Of a stretch of 64,000 nucleotides of DNA, positions 8,818 through 17,201 are shown piece by piece. The notes beneath the pieces were generated by a model. It was not told the origin of the DNA. It saw only the letters and a program-made list of their open reading frames with translations, and ran no database searches. This stretch comes from DATFTE01 sp963802575 (GTDB lineage Bacteria; Acidobacteriota; Terriglobia; Terriglobales; Acidobacteriaceae), in the NCBI GenBank assembly GCA_963802575.1, contig CAWDJF010000001.1, positions 62,001 through 126,000 on the forward strand, in the 5' to 3' direction. The translations under genes and the position numbers were made by a program. Each line of letters starts with the position of its first letter. Within the stretch, counting starts at the first letter, position 1.

Positions 8818-11800
8818 GTGCGTCGATCGAGGCATTCTCAACAAAGCGAACGCCCCATCTGTGTCTGCCGCGGCGCCCCGGCGTCTGGCGGTTATGGACG
8901 CGCTTCGCGTCGTCTTTTTCTGACTCTTCTGTTTCCGCTCTTAGCTTCCCTGGGTTGGGCACAGGGAATTCACGTCACGCTGCGTTCGAACCCTGACCCT
9001 TATCCTGCCTATCAAAGCTATTCCGGCGTCTGGGGCGACGGCAATTACGCCTATGTCGGTTCCGAGCGTCGCAATGGCGTCCTGATATACGACATCACCA
9101 ATCCCGATGCGCCTGTGCTGGCTTCCTATTACGGCGCGACTGGTCCTATCGACATGGAGGACATCAAGGTCGCCAATGGGATCGGCTATTTTGCCGACAA
9201 CATGGGAAGCGGCCTTCACATCGTTGACGTTTCCGATCCCAGCAATCCTACGCTGCTTTCGCAGATCACCTCGGCCAATGGAGGCTTCGACAACACTCAC
9301 AAAGTTGCCATCTGGCAGAACTTCGTGTTCATCCCGCAAAATCTGGTTTCGCCCGCGATTATCAAAGTGTTCGACGTCTCGAACCCATCGAACCCCGTGC
9401 TGAAGACGACGTTCACCGCCACCGATCCCAAGTGGGTCAATGACATCGATATCCAAACGAACACTGCCGGCAAGACTCTGCTCTATGCGGCGGGATGGGG
9501 CGGTAAATGCGACATCTGGGATATCACTAACATCGCAACTGCCGCGCCGGTTCTATTGGGATCGTTCAGCGCGGGCGTTGATGGCAGCAGCGCCTCGGCC
9601 ACGGCGGACGGAAACTATCTCGCCTACGCTACCAAGAACCCCAACGGCACGTCCTTCGTGACCATCTACAACGTCAGTAATCCCGCGAGCGTGACTGTGG
9701 CATCGACGCTGACCATGGCGGCGCTGGGCATCTCCGCAGTCTCGCCGCACGATCCGAAAATCGCAGGGACGCTGCTCTACGTCTCCTGGTACCAGGCGGG
9801 CACGCTAATCTTCGATATTACGGACCCCGCCGCCCCGGTCATCGTGGGCTCCTACGACACTTGGCCCGGAGCTGTGAACCCCGGACAACTCGACGGCGAC
9901 TGGGGTGTCTATCCCTACCTGGGACAGGACAGAGTTCTGCTGAGTGATCGCAACACGGGTCTCTACGTGGTTGATGCGACTGGAGTGAGTTCGCAACCGG
10001 CGTTGTACAACTTGCTGCTGAATCCCACCACGGTGCTGGCCGGGAGTCCCTCCACCGGAACAGTCTATCTGGTGGGCGTCGCGGGATCAGGCGGCGTGGT
10101 GGTGAATACCTCGAGCAACAACTCGGCAGCCGTAACTCCTGCGAATGTCACTGTGCCCAACCTCGGCACCAGCGCGCCTTTTACCATCACTACCACTGCC
10201 GTGAGCAGCACAACCACGGCAACCATCACTGCGTCGTACAGCGGCGCCAGCGACACCGCGATGTTGACCATCACCTCGGTGCCAGACTTCCTGCTGGAGG
10301 CAGCGCCTACTTCGATGACGCTCTATCCCAATCAGTCTGGAACCGTAAGCGGCACGGTTACAGCGGTGGCGGGATACGGCAGCTCCGTCACGCTCAGTTG
10401 CATGGGAGCCGCGCCGCAGACTTGTAGTTTTTCGCCCACGACGTTTACTCCGACACCTTCCGGAGTGCCGTTCACGCTGACAGTGGCAAATCCGACCTCG
10501 GCCACCTTCAACTTCAATCTGCTGGCGACCGGTAGCGATTCGAAGACGACGACCCACACGGTCCCGCTAACGGTGAATGTTGCCGATTTCCTGCTGGGCG
10601 CACCGTCCCCGGCGACTCTGACTTCCCTGCCTGGAGCGAATTCCAATTTTGCGATGCAGGTTAGCGCGACGGGTGTCTTCAACAGCCCGGTTGACCTCAC
10701 CTGCAACGCGCCGGCAACCGGAGTGACTTGCGCATTCGCACCTTCGGCGAGCGTTAGCCCTACGCCAAGCAATCCTGTGAACGTAATCACAACCGTTGCG
10801 ACCACAACGACGACACCGGTGGGACAGTACACGCTGACGGTCTCAGGAAGCTCTGCGAACGCGCCGGCGCCCAAGATGCAGAATGTGACCCTGAACGTGG
10901 TCGACTTCGCGTTGGGAGCACCTTCCCCGAGCAGTGTGAGCCTCATTCCGGGGGAAAATACGCAGGTGACTGCGCTGGTGAGCGCGCTGGGAAGTTTCAC
11001 AGGCGCCGTCACACTCTCCTGCAACGCTCCCGCGACCGGCGTGAGCTGCAGCTTTTCGCCTTCGGCAACGGTGAATCCAACCTTGAGCACACCGGTCACG
11101 GTCACCATTACGGTAGCGACGTCCACGTCCACTCCTGACGGTCAATACAATCTGACGATCTCGGCGAACACGCTGGGAGCGCCCGCTCCTAAGACGCAGA
11201 TACTGTCCCTGGCTGTGGCCGACTTCACGTTGGGAACTCCTTCGCCTGCGAGCGTAAGCATGCTGCCGGGCGGCAACTCGATGGTGATGGCGCAGGTGAC
11301 GGCGCTGGGAACTTTCGCGGGCGCGGTAACGCTTTCCTGCAACGCTCCGGCGACCGGAGTCACCTGCAGCTTTGCCCCTTCCGCCACGGTAAATCCGACC
11401 GTCCAGCGCGCCCGTGACGGTGATGATCACCGTGGGAACGACGACAGCGACGCCGGGGGGACAGTACAACGTGACAGTTTCCGCCACTTCGACTGGAGCG
11501 CCCGCGCCCAAGACGCAAACCGTCGCGCTCGCGGTGATGGACTTCGTGATTACTCCTGCATCGCCGACACAGACGGTTACACCGGGCCAGACAGCGTCGT
11601 TTCCGTTAAATATCGCAGGAATGGGCGGAGCCTTCACCGGCGCAGTGTCGCTGGCTTGTTCGGGAACGCCGTCTCTCAGCACCTGCAGCGTGTCTCCAGC
11701 CAGCGTCACGCCCGGATCGAGTGGAGCGTCCGCGACGTTGACCGTGACGACTAGAGCGCCGATGGCTGCATTGCAATCATCGAGCAAATGGTTCTACGTT

Positions 11801-12088
11801 TTGTGGCTGCCGATGACGGGAATTGTTTTTCTCTCGCGCAAACTTCAAACATGTGGGGCGGACATTCATGTCCGACAATCGGGCCTTTCGCGGGCAGGAA
11901 TGCCCGCGCTACACGAAAGACTCTTGGGAATTGTTGTGCTCTTGATTCTGCTTTTGTGGCTGCCGGCGTGTGGCGGCGACAGTCCCGCGCCCAAGCCCGG
12001 CACGACGCCCGGCACTTACACTCTCACGATCACCGGCAGTTCCGGGTCACTGACGCACACGGCGTCGGTTACTTTGACCGTGCAGTAA
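8818..12088 (+). CDS. Large secreted LVIVD/Ig-like repeat protein, interrupted by a 1-nt frameshift near 11401
   Basis: A GTG start leads to an unusual 30-residue lead-in, then a signal peptide (RRLFLTLLFPLLASLGWAQG). An LVIVD-type beta-propeller follows (about residues 60-390; DITNPDAP, VDVSDPSNP, FDVSNPSNP repeats). Next come a spacer and five Ig-like beta-sandwich domains beginning DFLLEAAP, DFLLGAPSP, DFALGAPSP, DFTLGTPSP and DFVITPASP. The last four are spaced about 318 bp apart. After NPT an extra G at about 11401 throws the frame; reading continues in the +1 frame (11414-12088) with the expected VTVMITVGTTTATPGGQY. The C-terminus has two hydrophobic segments and a last PGTYTLTITG strand. 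Between them lies an in-frame interspersed repeat (11850-11919). It is either a recent pseudogene or a sequencing error. Confidence 0.8.
11850..11919. repeat. GGGCAGGAATGCCCGCGCTAC-type interspersed element inside a coding sequence
   Basis: Two hairpins, one around GGACATTCATGTCC and one around GCGGGCAGGAATGCCCGC, with a trailing GCTACACGAAAG, make up about 70 bp. They encode an atypical TCGADIHVRQSGLSRAGMPA stretch between two hydrophobic segments of the host protein. A related piece (GGCCGGCGGGACGCCGGCGCTAC) occurs at 49420. Confidence 0.7.
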
Positions 12089-12126
12089 CTCTATTTTTCA
12101 GACTTCCGCGGTTAAGATTTGTATCC

Positions 12127-12252
12127 GGGGCACGCCCTCGGGCGTGCCGTCGACGGGAAGAGCGAGACCGCCTTCAGGCGCTGATTTGGCAACGTCAGGC
12201 GCTAAAGCGCGAAATATCTTCAGACGTTTACGGCACGAGTGAACTCGTGCCC
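12127..12252. repeat. Cluster of palindromic repeats between the LVIVD protein and apt
   Basis: Two hairpins are clear: GGCACGCC-CTC-GGGCGTGCC (about 12129-12148) and GGCACGAGT-GA-ACTCGTGCC (12232-12251). Between them are GCCTTCAGGCGC and GGCGCTAAAGCGC. They lie between convergent genes and could terminate transcription, but none has a good U-tract. Confidence 0.65.
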
Positions 12253-12271
12253 TTCCCAAATCAGAAAAACG

Positions 12272-12835
12272 CTACTTGTCGTAGTGCAGCAGCGAGAAGA
12301 CGTCCGATCCCTTGAGCTTGTCTCGGCCGTTCAGGAAGTCGAGTTCCACGACGAAGCCAAGGCCCGCGATGTCGGCCCCAAGAGACTTCGCCAGCGTGAC
12401 CGTGGCTGCCGCCGTTCCACCAGTCGCCAGCAGATCGTCAACAATGATGACGCGCTGTCCTTTTTGAATCGCGTCTTTGTGGATCTCCAGCGTGTTGCTG
12501 CCATATTCCAAATCGTATTCGACCTTTGAGGTCGCGGCGGGAAGCTTGCCCGGCTTGCGCACAGGAACGAATCCGGCGTTGAGGCGATAGGCCAGCGCGG
12601 GTCCGAAGATGAATCCACGCGCTTCCATCCCCAGCACCAGGTCGATTTCCTTGTCGAGATAACGTTCCGAGAGCGCGTCGATCAGCATCGCAAAGCCGCG
12701 CTTGTCCTTCAGCAGCGTAGTGATGTCATAGAAGAGAATTCCCTTCTTAGGGAAATCGGGCACTTCGCGGATCAGCTTCTTGAGCGGCTCACAATCCAGG
12801 TTCGACTTAATCGCCACAGCTTTATTGGTGGACAC
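12272..12835 (-). CDS. apt: Adenine phosphoribosyltransferase
   Basis: The enzyme converts adenine + PRPP to AMP + PPi in purine salvage. The 187-residue protein carries the PRPP-binding signature VIIVDDLLATGGTAAA and the APRT segments GMEARGFIFGPALAY and VPVRKPGKLP. The start is a GTG at 12835, immediately after the TAA of acylphosphatase (12836-12838), so translation is probably coupled and both genes sit in one operon. Confidence 0.96.
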   Translation of the reverse strand: MSTNKAVAIKSNLDCEPLKKLIREVPDFPKKGILFYDITTLLKDKRGFAMLIDALSERYLDKEIDLVLGMEARGFIFGPALAYRLNAGFVPVRKPGKLPAATSKVEYDLEYGSNTLEIHKDAIQKGQRVIIVDDLLATGGTAAATVTLAKSLGADIAGLGFVVELDFLNGRDKLKGSDVFSLLHYDK

Positions 12836-13132
12836 TTACCACGCTCCTTCAATGCGAAATGTACTTAGCCCGGGGACAGGCTGAGCTTCGAACTCCTGAA
12901 CGTCGTCGACCCGCGCGGCGCGCGGTCCCTGGCGCAGCTTCGAACGCAATCCCGCAAGCTGCTCACGTGTGCCCATTGCCAACACCTCTACACTGCTGTC
13001 GACGTTGTTGCGCACCCATCCGGAGATGCCCAGCGTACGCGCTTCGCTCTCCACGAACCAGCGGAAACCAACGCCCTGCACGCGGCCGCGGACCAGAAAC
13101 GTGCGGGCCTCGATGGATTTTTCGGCGGTCAT
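12836..13132 (-). CDS. acyP: Acylphosphatase
   Basis: This small enzyme (98 residues) hydrolyses carboxyl-phosphate bonds of acyl phosphates. The signature is present: VRGRVQGVGFRWFVE (catalytic Arg and P-loop-like backbone) and GWVRNNVDSSVEVLAMG (catalytic Asn). The ATG at 13132 is chosen. Upstream codons in the open frame are encoded by a heptamer repeat that starts only 7 bp before the ATG, and they are not part of the family. Confidence 0.93.
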   Translation of the reverse strand: MTAEKSIEARTFLVRGRVQGVGFRWFVESEARTLGISGWVRNNVDSSVEVLAMGTREQLAGLRSKLRQGPRAARVDDVQEFEAQPVPGLSTFRIEGAW

Positions 13133-13138
13133 CGGGAA

Positions 13139-13226
13139 ATTGTTGATTGTTGATTTTCGATTGTTGAATGAAAAGCCAGCACGATCGATTTTGGTTTTCA
13201 ATCAACAATCAAAAATCAACAATCTA
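13139..13226. repeat. Inverted pair of heptamer arrays (ATTGTTG / CAATCAA)
   Basis: The left array (13139-13166: ATTGTTG, ATTGTTG, ATTTTCG, ATTGTTG) and right array (13199-13226: CAATCAA, CAATCAA, AAATCAA, CAATCTA) are reverse complements. They could fold into a hairpin of over 30 bp that fills the acyP-efp gap. The arrays stop 7 bp from the acyP start and 10 bp from the efp stop. Confidence 0.88.
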
Positions 13227-13235
13227 AAATAGCTT

Positions 13236-13796
13236 CTAGGCCCTCGACAAGTACGTGCCTTCCGCGGTATCGACCTTGATCTTTTCGCCTTCATTGATGA
13301 ACGGAGGCACCTGCACCACCAGTCCTGTCTCGGTCTTGGCAGCCTTAGTCACGCTGGAAGCGGTAGCGCTTTTCAGTCCGGGCTCGGTCTCGACCACGGT
13401 TAAAATCACGGTCTGGGGCAGTTCGATCCCAACCGCCTTGCCATCGAAGAACTCCACTTTAATCTCGAGGTTGGCAATCAGGTAGTCGACCGCATCCCCC
13501 AAAACGTCTTTCGACAGGTGAGTTTGTTCGTAGTTCGCCGTGTCCATGAAGTAATACGCATCGCCGTCGGCATAAAGGAACTGCATATCGACTTCATCGA
13601 CCGTGATCTTCTCAATGGGATCAGGCGAGCGAAAGCGGTGCTCGAACATCGCGCCGGTGCGCAGGTTGCGCAGCTTGGCCTGGATGAAGGCGCGCAGGTT
13701 GCCGGGCGTGCGGTGCTCGACGCTGAACACAGAATGCAGATCATTGTTGTGCTTGATGATCATGCCGGGACGTAGCTGGGTGGCAGGAATAGCCAT
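13236..13796 (-). CDS. efp: Translation elongation factor P
   Basis: EF-P rescues ribosomes stalled at polyproline stretches. The 186-residue length and three-domain layout are normal: an N-terminal KOW-like domain with LRPGMIIKHNNDLHSV, OB domains with EHRFRSPDPIEKI and YYFMDTANYEQ, and a C-terminal TGLVVQVPPFINEGEKIKV. The domain I tip loop reads RTPGNLRAF, so the usual modified Lys or Arg position holds Asn33. The ATG at 13796 has AAAGGAGAT upstream. The efp-acyP-apt genes lie in the same direction. Confidence 0.96.
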   Translation of the reverse strand: MAIPATQLRPGMIIKHNNDLHSVFSVEHRTPGNLRAFIQAKLRNLRTGAMFEHRFRSPDPIEKITVDEVDMQFLYADGDAYYFMDTANYEQTHLSKDVLGDAVDYLIANLEIKVEFFDGKAVGIELPQTVILTVVETEPGLKSATASSVTKAAKTETGLVVQVPPFINEGEKIKVDTAEGTYLSRA

Positions 13797-14037
13797 TGCT
13801 GAATGAATCTCCTTTAAGAATTGCGGTGGGGCGCGGAAAGGCGGGCGGGCCACATTTTCCGTCGCGCACAAGGCCTTGAACCCTTTATTTTACACGTAGT
13901 TGAACCGCTTTGGGAATCTCGAACTCCCGTGCGTTACCGAAGCGCGGGAATTGTTGCCGTCCGCAAGCCCTCGAGACAGCTAAAATGGACCCGAGCGAAT
14001 CCAAGTTTCCCGATTGCTCTGTTTAGAAAGGATTCTT

Positions 14038-14337
14038 ATGTTTACTGACAAAAAAGAAGGCACCTACGAGGCATCCGGACTCGCGGGAACTGCGGTCGCC
14101 TGCCTGCTTATCGGCGTCGGCATCGGCACACTGGTCGGCATGCTCTACGCGCCCAAGACCGGAAAGCAGATGCGCAAGGACCTGCGCCGCAAACTCGACG
14201 ACGCGAAAGAAACGCTGGATGACTGGAAAGACCAGGCCCGCGAAGTCGCCGAAGATGCTATGGAGCGGGGCTCTGATTTGGCCGACGATATCCGCGACCG
14301 CGTCACCCCTCTGGCCAAGAATCTGCGCCGGGGATAA
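14038..14337 (+). CDS. YtxH domain-containing small membrane protein
   Basis: This 99-residue protein has one glycine-rich membrane helix (LAGTAVACLLIGVGIGTLVGMLYAP) followed by PKTGKQMRKDLRRKLDDAKET and a long charged amphipathic helix, the layout of YtxH/gas-vesicle-like stress proteins. Function is unknown beyond a stress association in Firmicutes. The start is supported by AGAAAGGA upstream. Confidence 0.85.
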   Translation: MFTDKKEGTYEASGLAGTAVACLLIGVGIGTLVGMLYAPKTGKQMRKDLRRKLDDAKETLDDWKDQAREVAEDAMERGSDLADDIRDRVTPLAKNLRRG

Positions 14338-14339
14338 AA

Positions 14340-14397
14340 AATCGGCATCGGGCGTCAAGCCCCAGGTTTTCCTGAAGCCTGACGCCCGAAGCCTGAT
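14340..14397. repeat. Inverted pair of heptamer arrays (GGCGTCA / CCTGAAG)
   Basis: The right array (CCTGAAG, CCTGACG, CCCGAAG, CCTGATT; 14371-14398) is a near reverse complement of 14340-14366. The hairpin lies between the YtxH stop (14337) and the AMIN gene stop (14402). It may act as a bidirectional terminator, since A-rich and T-rich ends flank it. Confidence 0.82.
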
Positions 14398-14401
14398 TTT
14401 C

Positions 14402-15829
14402 CTAGTGAAATACTGACGAGAAGAATCCTTTGATCTTTCCCATGACTCCGTGACGTTCCTCCGGCTTCTTCGGAGGCGGCGCTGGAGTGACCGTCGGCGC
14501 CGGAGGCTCCGGCCGCTGCATATCGGCGGCTGGTAGCTGCGTGGCTGCTGCGACAGGGGTTGGAGGCGGCGCTGGCGCAGCGTCTCCACGAAACACAAAT
14601 GGTGCTTCCACCTTCACATGTACATCGTTGGATCCCGTCGCCGGTAGCGGTGCCGTCTCCGACGAGACTGACATGGTCACCTGCGATGGCGGAGTTGCCG
14701 TCGTGGCCTGGGCGCCCGCATTCGCCGTGGGCACTTCAATCTTCTTGCCTTCGTCTTCCGGCCTAGCCAGCCGCATATTCGCCGGCATCTTCGACTCATC
14801 CACCTGCGGCGCCGAGTCGGCCGCGCGCATCACCGGAACTGGCGGCGCAGGACATCCGCAACTCGCCGGCACATCGGTCCCCGGATTTACCAGCCTCCCC
14901 GCGTGAAACATCACTTGCTCCGACGGCTTCACCTGGTAGCTGCCGTCGCCCATCAACTCCGAAACGATGACGGGAGCCGTGTTCCCGGGCAAAGAACGCA
15001 CGCAGGTGTTTCCCCGTGAGTCGACGCTCATCGCGTACTGAAAGTCTCCAGGCCCAGCCAGCAGAATGCGGAAATCAGGCGTGAGAACCGCATCGGCTGA
15101 CTGTCCCGATGTGTAATGGGTTTCAATCGCGCCCGTACTCATGCCGAGCATCACGTCGCGCTGGTTCTTCGATTGCGTCACCGAAACCGTCGTCCCCGGA
15201 CAAAGCAGCACTTCGCCGCCGCGCGTGAGCTTCAACACCGCTGTAGTCGCGCCCGCTGAGACCGACGAACCGTCGGCCAGCCGGCTTCCCGCCATGATGA
15301 TCGCGCCGTTCGACCCCGGACTCACCGGAACCACCGCCGGTTGCACTCCTTGGGTGAAGGCTGGAACCGTCGGAGCCGGCGGAGTCTGCTGCGCCACGGC
15401 GGGCTGGTTCAAATGCACCGTCAGAACACTTCCCACCGTATTCGAGCTGTACTCGCTCGGCTTCAGCAGGTCCATCACAATGCGCACGGTCGGCGGACGA
15501 TCCTGAAACTGGTCGAGCCGGATCGCGCTGACCTGGGCGCTATTCACATCGATCTTCTTGCTGCGCACCGACATGATGGTATTGGGAAGATCGATCACAA
15601 TGCGGTCAGGATTCTGCACCTTCTGAATTTGCGGAACGACGGGACGAGTCGCAGTGATCTCGACGGCGGGGGGTCCGCCCTGGCTGAGAAGCACGCGAAC
15701 CTTGGTGATCGCCGCGGGAGCCTCGGCAGGAGGCTTCGACGCAGCTCCGCGCCCCGCTGCCTGCGATGGGACAAGAATGGCCATCGCGGCCAGCAGCGCG
15801 ATCAGGGCAAATTGAGGACTAGTGCGCAA
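14402..15829 (-). CDS. AMIN-domain cell-envelope protein with FecR-like region
   Basis: The 475-residue exported protein has a signal peptide (ALIALLAAMAILVPSQAAG). An AMIN domain follows (about residues 40-150; VRVLLSQGGPPAVEI, PDRIVIDLPNTI, PTVRIVMDL), a fold that binds peptidoglycan or secretin complexes. A middle FecR-like beta-domain (about residues 175-310; GSSVSAGATTAVLKLTRGGEVLLCPG) precedes a long proline/alanine-rich C-terminal half. It is probably periplasmic; a precise function cannot be assigned. Confidence 0.75.
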   Translation of the reverse strand: MRTSPQFALIALLAAMAILVPSQAAGRGAASKPPAEAPAAITKVRVLLSQGGPPAVEITATRPVVPQIQKVQNPDRIVIDLPNTIMSVRSKKIDVNSAQVSAIRLDQFQDRPPTVRIVMDLLKPSEYSSNTVGSVLTVHLNQPAVAQQTPPAPTVPAFTQGVQPAVVPVSPGSNGAIIMAGSRLADGSSVSAGATTAVLKLTRGGEVLLCPGTTVSVTQSKNQRDVMLGMSTGAIETHYTSGQSADAVLTPDFRILLAGPGDFQYAMSVDSRGNTCVRSLPGNTAPVIVSELMGDGSYQVKPSEQVMFHAGRLVNPGTDVPASCGCPAPPVPVMRAADSAPQVDESKMPANMRLARPEDEGKKIEVPTANAGAQATTATPPSQVTMSVSSETAPLPATGSNDVHVKVEAPFVFRGDAAPAPPPTPVAAATQLPAADMQRPEPPAPTVTPAPPPKKPEERHGVMGKIKGFFSSVFH

Positions 15830-15978
15830 CCAACACCTTATACCTGAAGAGTAAACCTATAAGGAACGATATCACCGCTCGTGGGGGATAGAAAGTGACC
15901 GAAGGTACGTCGGGGCAACTCGTGGCTCCTACGAGAAATACAGGCTCGGGTGATACCGGTTCAGGCGATGCGGGCTCG

Positions 15979-16037
15979 GGGGATTCGTATCAGGGTACCG
16001 CTTCAGCGGTACCGCATGCGCCTGTTCTTGAATCCCC
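15979..16037. repeat. Nested inverted repeats between the AMIN and PilZ genes
   Basis: An outer stem (GGGGATTC with GAATCCCC) encloses an inner hairpin GGTACCGCT-TC-AGCGGTACC. A further CCCCTTTAGGGG follows. The element ends just before the PilZ stop at 16052. Confidence 0.7.
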
Positions 16038-16051
16038 TTTAGGGGCTGCCT

Positions 16052-16384
16052 TCAAGACGCTTCCGACAGAAACTCGTATTCGTCGATCACCGCCGCCACC
16101 GCGACTCGTCCGTCGGCCGCGCCGTTGTCGACCCGGACCACCTTGCCCTTGCAACGGACCTTAATGCTTTCGGTCAGCGTGATCTCGGGAGGCAGGGTCA
16201 GCGTGAACTCGATGGGAGATCCAGTGGCGATTTCCGAGTCGACGTAGAAGCAGATGCCGCGCGCGCTGACGTCGCGCGTCTGCGCAGTCTTTTCCTGGCC
16301 TCCGTTGTCGCTGTACGTGACAGCTACGGGGAGCCGCAGGGCAAACCTGCGGGTAGCGCGTTTTTCCTGTTGGCTCTCGGCCAT
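16052..16384 (-). CDS. PilZ domain protein (putative c-di-GMP receptor)
   Basis: The 110-residue, single-domain PilZ protein has RRFALR (the RxxxR half of the c-di-GMP site) near residue 12 and DVSARG (the D/NxSxxG half) near residue 43, followed by a six-stranded-barrel pattern. Both ligand motifs are intact, so binding is likely. The ATG at 16384 is chosen because GGAGGG lies just upstream. The gene is divergent from trpG. Confidence 0.88.
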   Translation of the reverse strand: MAESQQEKRATRRFALRLPVAVTYSDNGGQEKTAQTRDVSARGICFYVDSEIATGSPIEFTLTLPPEITLTESIKVRCKGKVVRVDNGAADGRVAVAAVIDEYEFLSEAS

Positions 16385-16499
16385 GAGCCCTCCGGTACCG
16401 CCGTAAGCATGGCGTTTTGCGCGCACACTGTCAAGGACTTGTTGAACCACGACCGCGATTTTATTGGCTGTGGTGATGTAATCTGGTTACGGTACCCGC

Positions 16500-17084
16500 A
16501 TGGTCTTCGTCCTCGACAACTACGATTCCTTTACCTATAACCTGGTCCAATATCTGGGCGAATTGGGCGCGGAAGTGGTGGTTCGCCGCAACGATCAGGT
16601 AACGGTTACCGAGATCGAGGATATGAATCCCGAAAGAATTCTGGTGTCCCCCGGCCCCTGCACCCCGCAGGAGGCCGGCATCAGCATCGATCTGATCCGC
16701 TACTTTGCCGGCATAGTCCCTCTCTTGGGAGTCTGCCTCGGACACCAGGCTCTGGGCGCTGCCTTCGGAGGTAGGGTCGTTCGCGCCAAAACCCTGATGC
16801 ACGGCAAAACCAGCGAAGTAAAACACGACGGGAAGACGCTCTTTCGGGACCTGCCGTCGCCGATGACCGCGACGCGATACCATTCGCTGGTCGTCTCAGA
16901 AAAAGACCTGCCTGAGGAACTGGAAATCAGCGCGTCAACGATAGAACAAGACGGCTCAAGGACGATCATGGGATTGCGCCACAAGAAATTCTCCGTCGAG
17001 GGCGTGCAATTTCATCCCGAGAGCGTGCTCACGGTCGAAGGAAAGAAGATGATCCAGAATTTCTTGAACCTGAAACAAAAATAA
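16500..17084 (+). CDS. trpG: Anthranilate synthase component II (glutamine amidotransferase)
   Basis: The protein supplies ammonia from glutamine to TrpE (or to PabB) for anthranilate or aminodeoxychorismate synthesis. It has 194 residues with the class I amidotransferase triad: GVCLGHQALG (nucleophile Cys) and VQFHPESV (His-x-Glu). N-terminal DNYDSFTYNLVQYLGELGAEV is typical of TrpG/PabA. Its partner trpE lies downstream but on the opposite strand, with a RAYT transposase between them, instead of in the usual operon. Confidence 0.95.
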   Translation: MVFVLDNYDSFTYNLVQYLGELGAEVVVRRNDQVTVTEIEDMNPERILVSPGPCTPQEAGISIDLIRYFAGIVPLLGVCLGHQALGAAFGGRVVRAKTLMHGKTSEVKHDGKTLFRDLPSPMTATRYHSLVVSEKDLPEELEISASTIEQDGSRTIMGLRHKKFSVEGVQFHPESVLTVEGKKMIQNFLNLKQK

Positions 17085-17089
17085 ATCTA

Positions 17090-17139
17090 GAGGGTGCCCC
17101 GTCCTTATCGCGCTTTTTGCGACAGGGCGGGGACTTTCA
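17090..17139 (+). repeat. RAYT-linked hairpin repeat, copy 1 (left flank)
   Basis: GGGTGCCCCGTCC is followed by a stem pairing CCCCGTCCTTATCGC with GCGACAGGGCGGGG and a CTTTT loop. It begins 6 bp after the trpG stop. The same element, inverted, closes the transposase gene at 17737-17785. Confidence 0.85.
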
Positions 17140-17201
17140 AGCTGCACCCCGCACGTTCATTCATCACAGAATCACTCAGAGTCCACCCTTATGCTGTTCT
17201 C

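Noticed and set aside
17094..17201. N-terminal extension of the RAYT frame to 17094
   Set aside because: Those codons are the hairpin repeat and its flank. The family sequence starts at MPRGLKHF (17202).
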